From positions 1 to 54,653 of the forward strand of contig JANYGC010000016.1 of assembly GCA_025359425.1 (NCBI GenBank): a DNA stretch of 54,653 nt. The letters are read 5' to 3'. Shown here one piece after another: positions 17,704 to 29,591 of this stretch (position 1 is the first letter of the stretch; each line of letters starts with the position of its first letter). The position numbers and the translations under genes were made by a program. This stretch comes from Sphingomonadaceae bacterium (GTDB lineage Bacteria; Pseudomonadota; Alphaproteobacteria; Sphingomonadales; Sphingomonadaceae). A model generated the notes under the pieces. It did not search any database. It saw nothing but the letters and a program-made list of their open reading frames with translations, and was not told where the DNA came from.

Positions 17704-19613
17704 TTTGAAATTCTCAAATCACCAAGTTGCGTAGCAATCTTGCTGAAGGCGTCACTGAGTGCGGCGGAATCCTGGGCTTCGAACGCATGGCCCGGCCCGG
17801 CGCATTCGCTGAGCATCGGATTGAGGCTGGTCCCAAAGCTGATCACCCAAACGGTGATGTTGCGCTTTTTCACTTCGTTGCAGGCAACCGTGAAGCGGTT
17901 TTCGACCACCTGGGTGAGCGTGAATGACGAACCGGGCGACCAGCGCCGATAGGGTTGCTCGATCGGTTCGATCCCGTAAGTGCCATACGTGACATCGAGC
18001 GGCGCGGTCTGGCCGTCGGTCAGGAAAATCAGATTGCGCCGGGTAGCCTTGCCATCCAGGTCGGCGTTCTCAGCAGCAAACAATCCGGTCGGAGAAAGCA
18101 GACGCCCGCCCCAAATCATGCCGATGTCGTGATAGGTGCTGCCGCGCGCCTGGAGTGCATCGACGTAAGCCGCGATCGCCGAGGCATTCATTTCGCCAAG
18201 CTTGCGGGCCGGCGACGGACAAGCCGAGAGGCGCGCCCACTGCGCGTTCAGATAGTCCCACTTGTAGTCAGCGGGTCCCTGCGAGAAACTGCCGTTTCCG
18301 CCCCAATCCATGCTGCGGACGAACGAGGCATCGTGGAGCATCGGCCGCCATTGCGTATCGGGATTGCCCGGGTCGGGTACCCGGTCGAGATCGAGATCGA
18401 GCGCTTGGGTGAAATCGACATTGTTGTAATCATTGATTTCGTAGGTCGCACGCTCCTCGATGCAGCCGCTGAACCAGGTCGTCATATCGGACGGATTGCG
18501 CGCTTCGCCCGCCATTTTCGGGAACGTAATTGTGTTCCAGACCCTCATCGCATTGGCAGTGGTATCCTTGAGCGAGGAGACATCCTTGGTGACCGGCTGA
18601 TAACGCCAGTCGTAAACCGGCACCTGCGTGCTGCCCTGATTCTTGTAGCTGTAGATGTAGCGGTAATCGGTATCGGTCACAGGCGCTGAAACCACGCTCC
18701 CGTTGTCGGCGAAGGTGCAGTTTGAGTAGGTGCCGTTGACCAGATATTCCGTATTCTGCGTGCCATCGGGATCGACCCAATAGCGCAGTTTGGTCCAGGT
18801 TCGCGTGTCGCGGGGGCAACTGGCGACGATCGTCGATGATCCTTGGGTTTCGGTGCCGCTAACATAGGTCCAGTTCTCTTTGATCGTCGGCGCGAATTCG
18901 GTTGCCCCGGTGTCGTGCTGGACGCGGCCTTGATAGTGCCAGTTGTTCACCATCCAGTCGGGTTTGAGCAGTCCGCCGACGTTGATGTTGCTCGAATAGG
19001 GCACAAATCCGTACCTGATCCGTGTCCCGGCGGTCTTGCTGCCTTCAAGCTGGGCGTGGAACGCCTTCACAACCTGGCGCAGCACATTGATCTTGGGCGC
19101 GCTGTCGCCGGGATTGGTTTGGCGCATCGATCCGGTGGTATCGAGCACGAACATGACATCGGTGTTGGAAAAGTTGAGCCGGGCCTGGCACTTCACCTTG
19201 ATCGGCATCTGGCTGTAGCCGAACAGGGTCATGATCGTGGTCGGCACAGTGACATCCGCCACCCCCGAAATTGCGTAATCCTGCTCCAGCGTCATCGCAA
19301 AGCTGCGTCCGGTCGTGCCATAGGAGCCATCGCGAAAGTTGAGGTTGAAGAATCGGTTGCCAACCGCCGCAACGTCGTTCGGAATTGCCCCCGACGCGGC
19401 GATTTGCGAACCCAGCTTCTTGCGCGCCGCGAGCACGCCTGAATCGCAGGCTTGCTGCAAGCGGCTTTGCGAGAGATAGCTGCGCCCCATGTCGATCCCG
19501 CCGCCGACCATCGCGAGCAAGGGAAACAGTGCAGCTGCGATCATCGCCAGCGTATTGCCGGCGCGGTCGCGCAAAAGCGACTTGATCCAGGTCAGGGCAG
19601 CGAAATGAGTCAC
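17700..19613 (-). CDS. TadG-like protein with von Willebrand factor A domain
   Basis: A 637-residue protein anchored by one N-terminal helix (about residues 20-40, NTLAMIAAALFPLLAMVGGGID), the TadG/Flp-helix pattern. A vWA domain begins near residue 150 with the metal-ion (MIDAS) motif DTTGSM at 158-163. It resumes near the C-terminus at LIFLTDGQT. The long insertion between these parts is rich in Tyr, Trp, Asn and Thr and probably forms an exposed domain. TadG proteins belong to Tad pilus loci and are placed at the envelope. Here no tadA, tadB, tadC, rcpA or flp gene is present, so it would have to work with a machine encoded elsewhere. Confidence 0.88.
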   Translation of the reverse strand: MTHFAALTWIKSLLRDRAGNTLAMIAAALFPLLAMVGGGIDMGRSYLSQSRLQQACDSGVLAARKKLGSQIAASGAIPNDVAAVGNRFFNLNFRDGSYGTTGRSFAMTLEQDYAISGVADVTVPTTIMTLFGYSQMPIKVKCQARLNFSNTDVMFVLDTTGSMRQTNPGDSAPKINVLRQVVKAFHAQLEGSKTAGTRIRYGFVPYSSNINVGGLLKPDWMVNNWHYQGRVQHDTGATEFAPTIKENWTYVSGTETQGSSTIVASCPRDTRTWTKLRYWVDPDGTQNTEYLVNGTYSNCTFADNGSVVSAPVTDTDYRYIYSYKNQGSTQVPVYDWRYQPVTKDVSSLKDTTANAMRVWNTITFPKMAGEARNPSDMTTWFSGCIEERATYEINDYNNVDFTQALDLDLDRVPDPGNPDTQWRPMLHDASFVRSMDWGGNGSFSQGPADYKWDYLNAQWARLSACPSPARKLGEMNASAIAAYVDALQARGSTYHDIGMIWGGRLLSPTGLFAAENADLDGKATRRNLIFLTDGQTAPLDVTYGTYGIEPIEQPYRRWSPGSSFTLTQVVENRFTVACNEVKKRNITVWVISFGTSLNPMLSECAGPGHAFEAQDSAALSDAFSKIATQLGDLRISK

Positions 19614-19719
19614 AGGCAGGGTTACGTCCCGATTATTCCCCTGTGCCTTAGCGCAGCGGCGTGACCCGGTGACGAACGAGGATGGTTAATTTGGTGAGGG
19701 CTTTTCGTAATTCCGGCGA

Positions 19720-20160
19720 TCAGGCCGGGATAACGAAGATCGGACGCGTGTAGGTCAGCGGAATTTCGCCAAGGCCGATCACGCTGAGCAAGGTGCGGAC
19801 CCGGTAAGTCACCCTGATCTGGAATTCGGTCGCCCCGGCAACCCTTTGCGTGGCCGGCGTGGAAACAAACACGGTAAAGCGCGGCGACTGTTCCAGTCCG
19901 TACGGCGCGGCCTTGGCTAGGTCGGTGGCATAGGTCTGCAGCTGGATCGCGGTCAGCAGGTTGCTCTTCTGGTAGTTGATCACCGCGTAGCGCGCCGTAT
20001 CTGCGGAAATGCTGCGCAGCGCATTGTAGTTCTGCATGCCGATCCCGACCTGCATCACCCCCATGAACAGGGTCAGGAACAACGGGCCGATCAGAGCAAA
20101 TTCGACTGCCGCCGATGCGGTCTGGTTTGATCGCAGCGATGAGGCGACTTTTCTGATCAT
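19720..20160 (-). CDS. TadE-like pseudopilin, third gene of triad 1
   Basis: A 146-residue protein from the ATG at 20160, which overlaps the upstream stop codon by ATGA. The N-terminal helix is AAVEFALIGPLFLTLFMGVMQVG. The Glu-Phe of the TadE motif is present, but the usual glycine five residues earlier is Ala, so prepilin-peptidase processing is doubtful. A small periplasmic domain follows. A longer start at 20238 would run through the upstream gene in another frame and is rejected. A 106-base gap separates it from triad 2. Confidence 0.83.
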   Translation of the reverse strand: MIRKVASSLRSNQTASAAVEFALIGPLFLTLFMGVMQVGIGMQNYNALRSISADTARYAVINYQKSNLLTAIQLQTYATDLAKAAPYGLEQSPRFTVFVSTPATQRVAGATEFQIRVTYRVRTLLSVIGLGEIPLTYTRPIFVIPA

Positions 20161-20630
20161 GGCACATCCGATTGCGAGTATTCGACATAGCGCGTCACGC
20201 GAAAGGTGATCGCGCTGCCAATCCCGTAGTGGACCCATTTCGGGGTGTAGGTGTCGGTGAGATAGATCTTCACGAAGTGGGAGATCACCCCGCTGGTGCA
20301 GCTGGTCGAGGTCGTCACATATGCGGTCGACGAATTGCAGCGATAGGCCGCAGTGACGACGACATTGCTCGCTGCGAGTCCGGTCGACGTCATGATCACC
20401 TGTTGCAGCGTCGTGAGCTTGGCGGAAGTGTTCGGCGGTGAGGCAATGGCGATCGCCGCACCTTCGGCCGCCGCACTGTCGAGCTCGCTTTGCCGCGCAA
20501 CCAGCGTGCTGACCTGAAACGCGCCCAGGCTCATCAGCACCAGCACCGGCGCGACGACTGCGGTTTCAATCACCATGGTCCCGCGTTGGTCGCGCAGCAG
20601 CCGGGCGAAAAGGGAGAGGGTGGAGCGCAT
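20157..20630 (-). CDS. TadE family pseudopilin, second gene of triad 1
   Basis: A 157-residue protein from ATG 20630. RDQRGTMVIETAVVAPVLVLMSLGAF is a TadE-type start: Gly, four residues, Glu, then a helix, with Thr instead of the usual Phe after the Glu. The periplasmic part has two cysteines (YRCNSS, TSCTSG) that could pair. I prefer 20630, which has an AGG ribosome site 8 bases after the upstream stop; an in-frame ATG at 20645 would overlap the upstream gene. It is coupled to the following gene by ATGA. Confidence 0.83.
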   Translation of the reverse strand: MRSTLSLFARLLRDQRGTMVIETAVVAPVLVLMSLGAFQVSTLVARQSELDSAAAEGAAIAIASPPNTSAKLTTLQQVIMTSTGLAASNVVVTAAYRCNSSTAYVTTSTSCTSGVISHFVKIYLTDTYTPKWVHYGIGSAITFRVTRYVEYSQSDVP

Positions 20631-20637
20631 GCCGGAC

Positions 20638-22371
20638 CTATCCAACCAGCTTGACGATGGCGGCCGCCCCGGCCGTGGTCGTGGTCGTTGTGGTCTCCGG
20701 CCGAACCGTTAAACTGCCGCTACTCGATGGCTGGCAAAAGCTGCTGAGGTTGGTCGTCCCGTCGAGCTGTATTTTATCGGCCACGAGCATCATGCAGGCA
20801 CCCGAAACGGCTGATGTACCGTTAAACCACATCGTGCGTTGGGGCATGTACATGATGCCGTTGAAATTCGTGGTGGAGTTGCCGTTGAATTTGACCGTGT
20901 CGGTTGAAAACTTGTCGAAGAACAGCATCCCCGCCAGCTTGGCAGCATTGGCCGCAGAGTAGTTGTACGGCGAACCCATCAAGGTGCTGATGGTGATGCC
21001 GGATAACGACAGATTCGTGTTCGAGTTGATGTTGTTGATCTTGTTGGCGCTGGTCATCACGAACAACACGTCGGCACCGCTGACAGTCTGGTTATTGCTG
21101 AAGTCGATCGTACCGTTGATGACAAAGATGCCCGGCTGGAAGATGGTCCGACAGGCAATGCTGATGTCGGTGTAGGTGCCGGGCAACGGACGCGCGATAC
21201 CGTCATTGGCCGGCACTGCCGGCACCGTCGATTGGTTCACGTTCGAGATGGTGGTCCAGGTTGTGGTTGTCGCGGTTCGCCAGATGGAGCCGGAACCGGT
21301 CCCGGTGATGTGGACCGGCGTGCCAACGGTCGGACCCGCTTGGGTAGGCCCGCCGGCAACGTATGCCGAGGTGGTCCGGCTGACGTTTGAGCTAACACCG
21401 GGGCTGTTGTCGCTGTTGGCCAGGTAACCCGTGCCGGAGGTGTAGGTTGTCGGGTTCGCCGTGGCCGAATTGCTGCCCATGGTATAAGCGTAAGTAATCT
21501 TGGTCCGCAGCAGCTGGGTGGCGGTATAGGTCGTGACCGCAGCCGAGCCGGCCGAGGCAGTCGGGCACGAATAGGCGCGTGAAATTCCGGACCCGGTGGG
21601 CGTCGGCAGCGCACCCAGCGGGTCGGTAAGCCCGACCGTGTTGGACTTGAGCCTGGTCATATCGTTGCCGACGTTGTTGAGCAGGCTGATCTCGATCCCG
21701 CCACCTGCCACAAGCTGCCCGAAAGTGGCGCTCGGGTTGCCTTGTTCACGAATGGCTGCGTAAGGATCGGTCGATAGCGCGGCACCGCCGCACCCGACCG
21801 TACCAGAGGCGGTGCCGCCGATGATGAATGCGCCCGCAGCGGTCGGATTGAGCGCGATCATGCACGCGGTCAGGGTGTTGAGCGTGGTGGTTGTGGTCAC
21901 CGGCACGCCGGCCGGCACCGCGCTGGCGGTCGCCGTGACCGTTACGGTCGTCGATCGCCCGGTGATGATGTTCGAAAAGGGCAACCGCTTGGTTGCCGAG
22001 GCCACGACCCTGACCGCGTTCGTACCACCACTCGCGCTGAACGTGCGGGTGGTCGAATCGTAATGGCCGAGCGATGTGGTTGGCCCGGTATCGAAGTCAC
22101 TCGTGGTCTGAAGGTTGCTGTTATATTCCTGCAGCGCGCGCGCTTGGTACGTCGTTTCAGTCGCCGAGGTCGTCCGCGCCCAGGCACCAGCCAGAGCGGC
22201 CGAATCAGCCGCAAACTGAAGGTCGCGCTTCCACATGTAAAATTGTGCGCTGTCGACGGCGAGCCCTGAGGTGCCGATCAGCACCGGCATCCCGATCGCT
22301 ACCAGCATCAAGGCATTGCCGCTTTTGTTACCGCGCAGGTCCGCAAGAAAGCGGCGAATCGTGCTGAGCAT
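20638..22371 (-). CDS. TadG-like protein with Thr-rich tail, first gene of triad 1
   Basis: A 577-residue membrane-anchored protein. The N-terminal helix, SGNALMLVAIGMPVLIGTSGLAVD, is followed by a putative Flp/TadG stalk (DLQFAADSAALAGAWA). The rest is an exported domain very rich in Thr, Ser, Asn and Gly, ending in a run of threonines (PETTTTTTTAG). Repeated motifs such as FNGNSTTNFNGIMYMP resemble beta-helical adhesin repeats. No vWA MIDAS motif is seen, unlike in the second TadG here. The base composition looks lower in GC than that of its neighbours. A promoter is expected in the 147-base divergent gap upstream, but none was clear. Confidence 0.78.
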   Translation of the reverse strand: MLSTIRRFLADLRGNKSGNALMLVAIGMPVLIGTSGLAVDSAQFYMWKRDLQFAADSAALAGAWARTTSATETTYQARALQEYNSNLQTTSDFDTGPTTSLGHYDSTTRTFSASGGTNAVRVVASATKRLPFSNIITGRSTTVTVTATASAVPAGVPVTTTTTLNTLTACMIALNPTAAGAFIIGGTASGTVGCGGAALSTDPYAAIREQGNPSATFGQLVAGGGIEISLLNNVGNDMTRLKSNTVGLTDPLGALPTPTGSGISRAYSCPTASAGSAAVTTYTATQLLRTKITYAYTMGSNSATANPTTYTSGTGYLANSDNSPGVSSNVSRTTSAYVAGGPTQAGPTVGTPVHITGTGSGSIWRTATTTTWTTISNVNQSTVPAVPANDGIARPLPGTYTDISIACRTIFQPGIFVINGTIDFSNNQTVSGADVLFVMTSANKINNINSNTNLSLSGITISTLMGSPYNYSAANAAKLAGMLFFDKFSTDTVKFNGNSTTNFNGIMYMPQRTMWFNGTSAVSGACMMLVADKIQLDGTTNLSSFCQPSSSGSLTVRPETTTTTTTAGAAAIVKLVG

Positions 22372-22518
22372 GGTGCCCCCAATTGGTTTCAGAACAGCTT
22401 CACATTAGGCAGTCTTGGTTCCCGTCCTCTCAAGCATCAGGGTTAATGAACCGTTGCGGTGCGGAAATTGGCATCCGGCGCGTTGCAACTGGGGGGGACT
22501 GGGCTAGGCTTGGCGGCG

Positions 22519-23139
22519 ATGCACGGTGCCGAATTTCTTGCCAGCTTGCCGGTCGAGCGGCGGCTTGCACTAGCCTATGCACCGCCGCGCGCGCGCCGCC
22601 TGTGGCTGGGACTGTTCGCGCTCGATGCCCGGCTCGGCACAATCGTGCACAAGGCGGCCGAACCCATGCTCACGCAGATCAAGCTGGCGTGGTGGCGCGA
22701 CGAACTGGCCAGGCCGCAAGCGATGCGCCGGCGCGGCGAACCGCTGCTGGAACTGCTGGACGAATGGGGCGACGATGCCGCTTGTCTTGCGGCGCTGGTC
22801 GATGGGTGGGAGCTGGTCCTGGGCGAAGAAGCGATTCGCCCGGACGCGGCGCTCCGATTTGCCGAAGAGCGCGCACGGGCTTGCCAAGGCCTGGCCGAAC
22901 GGCTCGGCATTCGCGCCGATGACATCGCGCAGGCGGCACGGGGCTGGGCTTTGGCTGACCTCCGCGACGCCTTGGCGGACCGGGTTCCATACGATTGGCG
23001 GCGCGTCCGGCTGGCGCGTGAAATGCGGCCTCTGGCGGTGCTATACGGTCTTGCCGCCCGGTCGCGCGGGCAAGCTGCGCTGTTATCCGGACCAATCGCT
23101 GCATTGCGCGCGGTCAGGCTTGGCTTGCTGGGTATTTAA
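22519..23139 (+). CDS. Squalene/phytoene synthase-like protein, probably non-catalytic
   Basis: A 206-residue protein related to the squalene/phytoene synthase fold (COG1562 type), recognised from MLTQIKLAWWRDELARPQ. It is shorter than true synthases (about 270-350), and the two Asp-rich motifs that bind the diphosphates and magnesium are not intact: ALDARLG and LADLRDALAD are the closest matches. It may therefore be closer to the NDUFAF6-like branch that helps complex I assembly than to carotenoid or hopanoid synthesis; that is inference. ATG 22519 is preferred over an upstream ATG at 22459. The EF-hand gene follows after 31 bases. Confidence 0.7.
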   Translation: MHGAEFLASLPVERRLALAYAPPRARRLWLGLFALDARLGTIVHKAAEPMLTQIKLAWWRDELARPQAMRRRGEPLLELLDEWGDDAACLAALVDGWELVLGEEAIRPDAALRFAEERARACQGLAERLGIRADDIAQAARGWALADLRDALADRVPYDWRRVRLAREMRPLAVLYGLAARSRGQAALLSGPIAALRAVRLGLLGI

Positions 23140-23170
23140 GCTAGACTTTGCCGCTATTGGAGGCGGCGCG

Positions 23171-23641
23171 ATGAATCGGATGATCTTGGGTGCCGTTGCG
23201 GCGCTGTTGCTTGCCGGGGCAGGGTTGTTCTGGTGGCAAGGCCAAGCTGCGGTGAATGCCTCCGCGCCGCCGCCGCAACAAGTGTCCGAGGCTGAGGAAA
23301 CCGGTTTGCCGCTCGAGGAATTGCCCGGCGCCGACGGCGAGGGGATGCAAGGCGCCGCGCTGCCCGGGATGAGCGCCGCCAGCCGCGAGGAAAAGCGCTT
23401 CAACCGGCTCGACCGGAACCGCGATAATCTGATTGCCCGGGTGGAATTGCTGCAACCCAGGATTGCCGCATTCCGCAAGCTCGACGCCGATCACAACAAC
23501 CTGCTCAGCTTTGAAGAATGGTCGGTGGTCAGCTCGAACCGCTTCAAGCAGGCGGACGGCGATGGCAACGGCAGCCTGACTCGTCCCGAGTTCGCTACGA
23601 CCAAGCCCAAGCCCGCGAAGAAAGCCAACTGCGGCTGCTGA
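23171..23641 (+). CDS. Exported EF-hand protein
   Basis: A 156-residue protein with a signal anchor or signal peptide (MNRMILGAVAALLLAGAGLFWW) and a Pro/Glu-rich spacer. Three EF-hand loops follow: DRNRDNLIARVE, DADHNNLLSFEE and DGDGNGSLTRPE. The second and third have well-placed acidic residues; the first is weaker. It should bind calcium in the periplasm. The C-terminus is basic and ends in CGC. The ATG lies inside an open frame that continues upstream in a different frame from the preceding gene. The specific role is unknown. Confidence 0.85.
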   Translation: MNRMILGAVAALLLAGAGLFWWQGQAAVNASAPPPQQVSEAEETGLPLEELPGADGEGMQGAALPGMSAASREEKRFNRLDRNRDNLIARVELLQPRIAAFRKLDADHNNLLSFEEWSVVSSNRFKQADGDGNGSLTRPEFATTKPKPAKKANCGC

Positions 23642-23644
23642 GCG

Positions 23645-25006
23645 TCACCCCAGCCAATTCGCCAGATCGACCTTGGCCCGGTCGGTGTAAGCTTCCTTGC
23701 GCTGTTTCTTTTTCACCGCATCGCCAACCGGCGGGAACAGTCCGAAGTTGACGTTCATCGGCTGATAGGTCTCGGCCACTGCATCGCCGGTAATGTGCGA
23801 GAGCAGCGCACCTAGGGCGGTCGTGGCGGGCGGCGCGGTCCAGGTGTGGCCGGCCAGTTCCGCCGCGCTCATCAACCCGGCCAGCAAGCCCACTGCCGCG
23901 CTCTCGACATAACCTTCGCACCCGGTGATCTGTCCGGCAAAGCGGATGTGCGGCGCGCTTTTGAGGCGCAGCTGCCGGTCGAGCAGCACCGGCGAATTGA
24001 GGAACGTATTGCGGTGCAGCCCGCCGAGCCGCGCGAATTCGGCGTTCTCCAGCCCCGGGATAGTGCGGAACAACCGGACCTGCTCGGCGTGCTTGAGCTT
24101 GGTCTGAAAGCCCACGATGTTCCACAGCGTGCCGAGCTTGTTGTCCTGGCGCAGCTGGACCACCGCGTGCGGCCAGCGGCCGGTCGGATGTTCGGGCGTG
24201 GCCCAGTGCGGATTGTCGAGGCCCACGGGCTTCATCGGCCCGAACCGCAAGGTGTCCAGCCCGCGCGAGGCCATCACTTCGATCGGCATGCAGCCTTCGA
24301 AGTACGGCGTGTTGGTTTCCCATTCGCGGAATTCGGTCTTCTCGCCGTCGAGCAACCCCTGATGGAACGCGGCGTATTGGTCGCGGGTCATCGGGCAGTT
24401 GATGTAGTCTTTGCCATCACCGCCCAGAGCGATCGAGCTGTCCGAATTCTTGTCCCACCGCGCGGCCATCCAGCACACGTCCATGTCGATCGAGTCGCGG
24501 TGCACAATCGGCGCGATCGCATCGAAAAAGGCGAGGCTCTCCGCGCCGGTCGCCGCAGCGATGCTGTCCGCGAGCGCGCCCGAGGTCAGCGGACCGGTCG
24601 CAACGATGGTCAGTCCCGCTTCGGGCAGCGCATGGATCCGCTCGCGCACCACCGTCAGTTTCGGCTGAGCCGCCAGTGCCGCTTCGACGGCTGCAGAAAA
24701 CACCTCACGATCGACCGCCAGCGCCGATCCAGCCGGAACTTGCGCCTGCGCCGCCGCTGCCATCACCAGCGAATCGAGCCCGCGCATTTCGTGATGGAGC
24801 AGTCCGACCGCATTCTTCTCGTGATCGTCCGAGCGGAAGCTGTTCGAGCAAACCAGTTCGGCGAGGCCCGTCCCCTGGTGCGCCGGGGTCATATCGCCGC
24901 CCCCGCGCATTTCGGACAGCCGGACCTTGAGACCGCGCCGCGCGAGCTGCCACGCCGCCTCGGTCCCGGCGAGCCCGCCGCCGATAATGTGTACATCGTA
25001 AGTCAT
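23645..25006 (-). CDS. trmFO: Methylenetetrahydrofolate-tRNA-(uracil-5-)-methyltransferase
   Basis: Folate- and FAD-dependent enzyme that makes ribothymidine 54 in the T loop of tRNA, 453 residues. The FAD-binding motif is [20 protein letters not shown] at the N-terminus, followed by LSEMRG. The conserved [25 protein letters not shown] and [14 protein letters not shown] segments are all present. TrmFO occurs in many Gram-positive and alphaproteobacterial genomes instead of TrmA. The start is ATG 25006; the longer frame would add an arginine-rich non-homologous stretch. It converges with the EF-hand gene, 3 bases apart. Confidence 0.96.
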   Translation of the reverse strand: MTYDVHIIGGGLAGTEAAWQLARRGLKVRLSEMRGGGDMTPAHQGTGLAELVCSNSFRSDDHEKNAVGLLHHEMRGLDSLVMAAAAQAQVPAGSALAVDREVFSAAVEAALAAQPKLTVVRERIHALPEAGLTIVATGPLTSGALADSIAAATGAESLAFFDAIAPIVHRDSIDMDVCWMAARWDKNSDSSIALGGDGKDYINCPMTRDQYAAFHQGLLDGEKTEFREWETNTPYFEGCMPIEVMASRGLDTLRFGPMKPVGLDNPHWATPEHPTGRWPHAVVQLRQDNKLGTLWNIVGFQTKLKHAEQVRLFRTIPGLENAEFARLGGLHRNTFLNSPVLLDRQLRLKSAPHIRFAGQITGCEGYVESAAVGLLAGLMSAAELAGHTWTAPPATTALGALLSHITGDAVAETYQPMNVNFGLFPPVGDAVKKKQRKEAYTDRAKVDLANWLG

Positions 25007-25073
25007 GGCCCAAGCGCCTAGCCTTGCGCGCTGCAAATGGAAACGCCAAGCATGGCCGGGGGGAGAATTATCG

Positions 25074-25736
25074 ATGCCGGAACGCGCGCCAATCGAGCAC
25101 CGGGCATGGCTGGTGGCGAGCCTGCTGGCGGGCATCAGCTTCTATTTCGTCAAGGATGCGCATTTGCCCGCGCCAGCCCTTGTCGCTTGGAAAGGCGCAG
25201 GCGTGACGTTGCTCGCGGTCTGGGCGCTGGCCCGGCACAAAGGCGCGGATTCGCGGCAGATCGCGGCGGTGATGACATTTGGTGCGCTGGGTGATGTGCT
25301 CATCGAATGGATGTTGGCGGCCGGAGCGATTGCCTTCCTGATCGGACACCTGATCGCAATCCATTTTTACTGGCGGCACCGGCGCTGTGCTTTGCCGTTC
25401 AGCCAGAGGGCGGCCGCGCTGGCGATGCTTGTGCTGATCCCGGCCATCGCCTTCCTGCTGCCAACCGACCGCAATGCCGCACCCGGCATCGCACTCTACA
25501 CCACCGGCCTCAGCGCGATGACTGCCGCCGCCTGGCTCAGCCGCTTTCCGCGCTACCGGGTGGGCATCGGTGCCGTGCTGTTTGCGCTTTCGGACCTGCT
25601 GATCTTTTCTAGCTACGGCCCGCTCGCGCACAATTCGATTCCGGGCCTGTTGATCTGGCCGCTGTATTATTTCGGTCAATTCCTGATTTGCACCGGGGTG
25701 ATCGGCGCGCTCAGGCCCCCGTCCACGCCGCTATAG
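25074..25736 (+). CDS. YhhN family membrane protein, lysoplasmalogenase-like
   Basis: A 220-residue integral membrane protein with about eight hydrophobic segments. The [11 protein letters not shown] and FALSDLLIF motifs place conserved Asp residues in helices, which marks the YhhN/TMEM86 family. Characterised members hydrolyse the vinyl-ether bond of lysoplasmalogens; bacterial substrates are less certain. The GGGGGAGA ribosome site before ATG 25074 decides the start. The 3' end overlaps the convergent dioxygenase gene by 26 bases. Confidence 0.82.
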   Translation: MPERAPIEHRAWLVASLLAGISFYFVKDAHLPAPALVAWKGAGVTLLAVWALARHKGADSRQIAAVMTFGALGDVLIEWMLAAGAIAFLIGHLIAIHFYWRHRRCALPFSQRAAALAMLVLIPAIAFLLPTDRNAAPGIALYTTGLSAMTAAAWLSRFPRYRVGIGAVLFALSDLLIFSSYGPLAHNSIPGLLIWPLYYFGQFLICTGVIGALRPPSTPL

Positions 25737-26552
25737 TGGTGCGGTGCAGTTCGCGGCGGTGGCCTTCGTAGCCGCCGGTCGCCTTGTGGAGCAGCGAACG
25801 GTTGTCCCACATGATCACCATGCCGGGCTCCCACTTGTGGCGATAGACAAAGCGTTCGTCACCTTGCCAGGCCTGCAGGTCCATCAGCAACTCGATCGCG
25901 GCGTCTTGCGCCATGCCCTCGATGCCGATGATATAGCCAAGCGTGGAATAAAATCCGCGCCGTCCGGTTTCGGGATGGGCCGGGACCAGCGGATGGGTCT
26001 GCACTGCCATGGCCGCCTCGCCAGGGCGGATATCCATGCTGCGACCTTTGTCTTTCGCGCCGTAGGTTCCATCGGGCGCATAGGCGAGGCGGGCCGAATG
26101 GATCGCGATCAGATCGGCGAGTTCGGCCTTGCGCTCGCTGGGTAGCGCCTCCCACGCCGCGTGCTGGTTGGCGAACAGCGTGTCGCCTCCCGTCGGCGGA
26201 ATGTCGATTGCCAGCAGGCACGTGCCAGCGGGCGGGTAGGCCTGAAAGCTCCAATCCGAATGCCAGTTCTCGGCAAACAGGGGGGTCTGCTCAGCCGCCT
26301 CGCGGCGGATCGCGGCGATGTGCTGGCGCCCGGCGATCGGGGCGAAGAACGGATCCTCACCGAACCCGCCCATCGCGAGGGTGAACCGCTCAAGGTCGTC
26401 GTCGTTCAGCGTCTGGTCGGGGAAGGCGATGACGTGATGCTCAAGCCACGCCTGCCGCACTGCTGCGACAGTTGCTGCATCGAGTGGTTGCGACAGGTCG
26501 AGCCCGGTGACGCGCGCTCCGCACACGCCGCCAGAGGGGGCGACCCGCAAGG

Positions 26553-26556
<4 letters not shown>
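25711..26556 (-). CDS. TauD/TfdA-family Fe(II)/2-oxoglutarate dioxygenase
   Basis: A 281-residue non-haem iron oxygenase. The metal triad is H99 and D101 in NWHSDWSF plus H257 in LLHKATGGY. R272 in RRELHRTTI is the expected 2-oxoglutarate-binding arginine. TauD-family enzymes hydroxylate small molecules such as taurine or aryloxyacetates; the substrate here cannot be read from sequence. The start codon overlaps the gyrA stop (ATGA), so it appears translationally coupled to gyrA, an odd pairing. The 3' end overlaps the YhhN gene. Confidence 0.92.
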
Positions 26557-29303
<2,747 letters not shown>

Positions 29304-29591
29304 GCGCTCGGGTTCACTTCATCGCTGATGGAAATTAGGTCATTACCGCTCTAGGCGAAGGGGGCCGACAAGACCACCAAAAGACACAGTCCGGCGCTGG
29401 TTTTCCACATATCAGCGGCGATCCTGAACGGCTGGCCGCAGGGTTATTCAAACACAGTTCACGCGCCCGGCCCTAGCGCGCTCTTCTGTTGCCAAGGGGG
29501 CGCGCTCGCGCCTATGGCGAAACGGAGGATTGCGGCGTTCGGCGCGGGGTATTGGGCCCGGTGCAGACCGCCTGTGAAGGAGAAGATTTCG

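Noticed and set aside
16418..22371. TadG/TadE region as a mobile element or genomic island
   Set aside because: No integrase, flanking repeat or tRNA junction is seen; it lies between housekeeping genes. Composition of one gene alone is not enough.
22383..22922. Plus-strand open frame starting before the squalene-synthase-like gene
   Set aside because: It is in another frame from the gene with the IKLAWWRDEL signature and is Arg/Gly/Ala-rich shadow sequence.
22577..23641. A 354-codon frame that joins a shadow of the synthase-like gene to the EF-hand protein
   Set aside because: Only the part from ATG 23171 is protein-like; the upstream part is an out-of-frame reading of the preceding gene, not a fusion.
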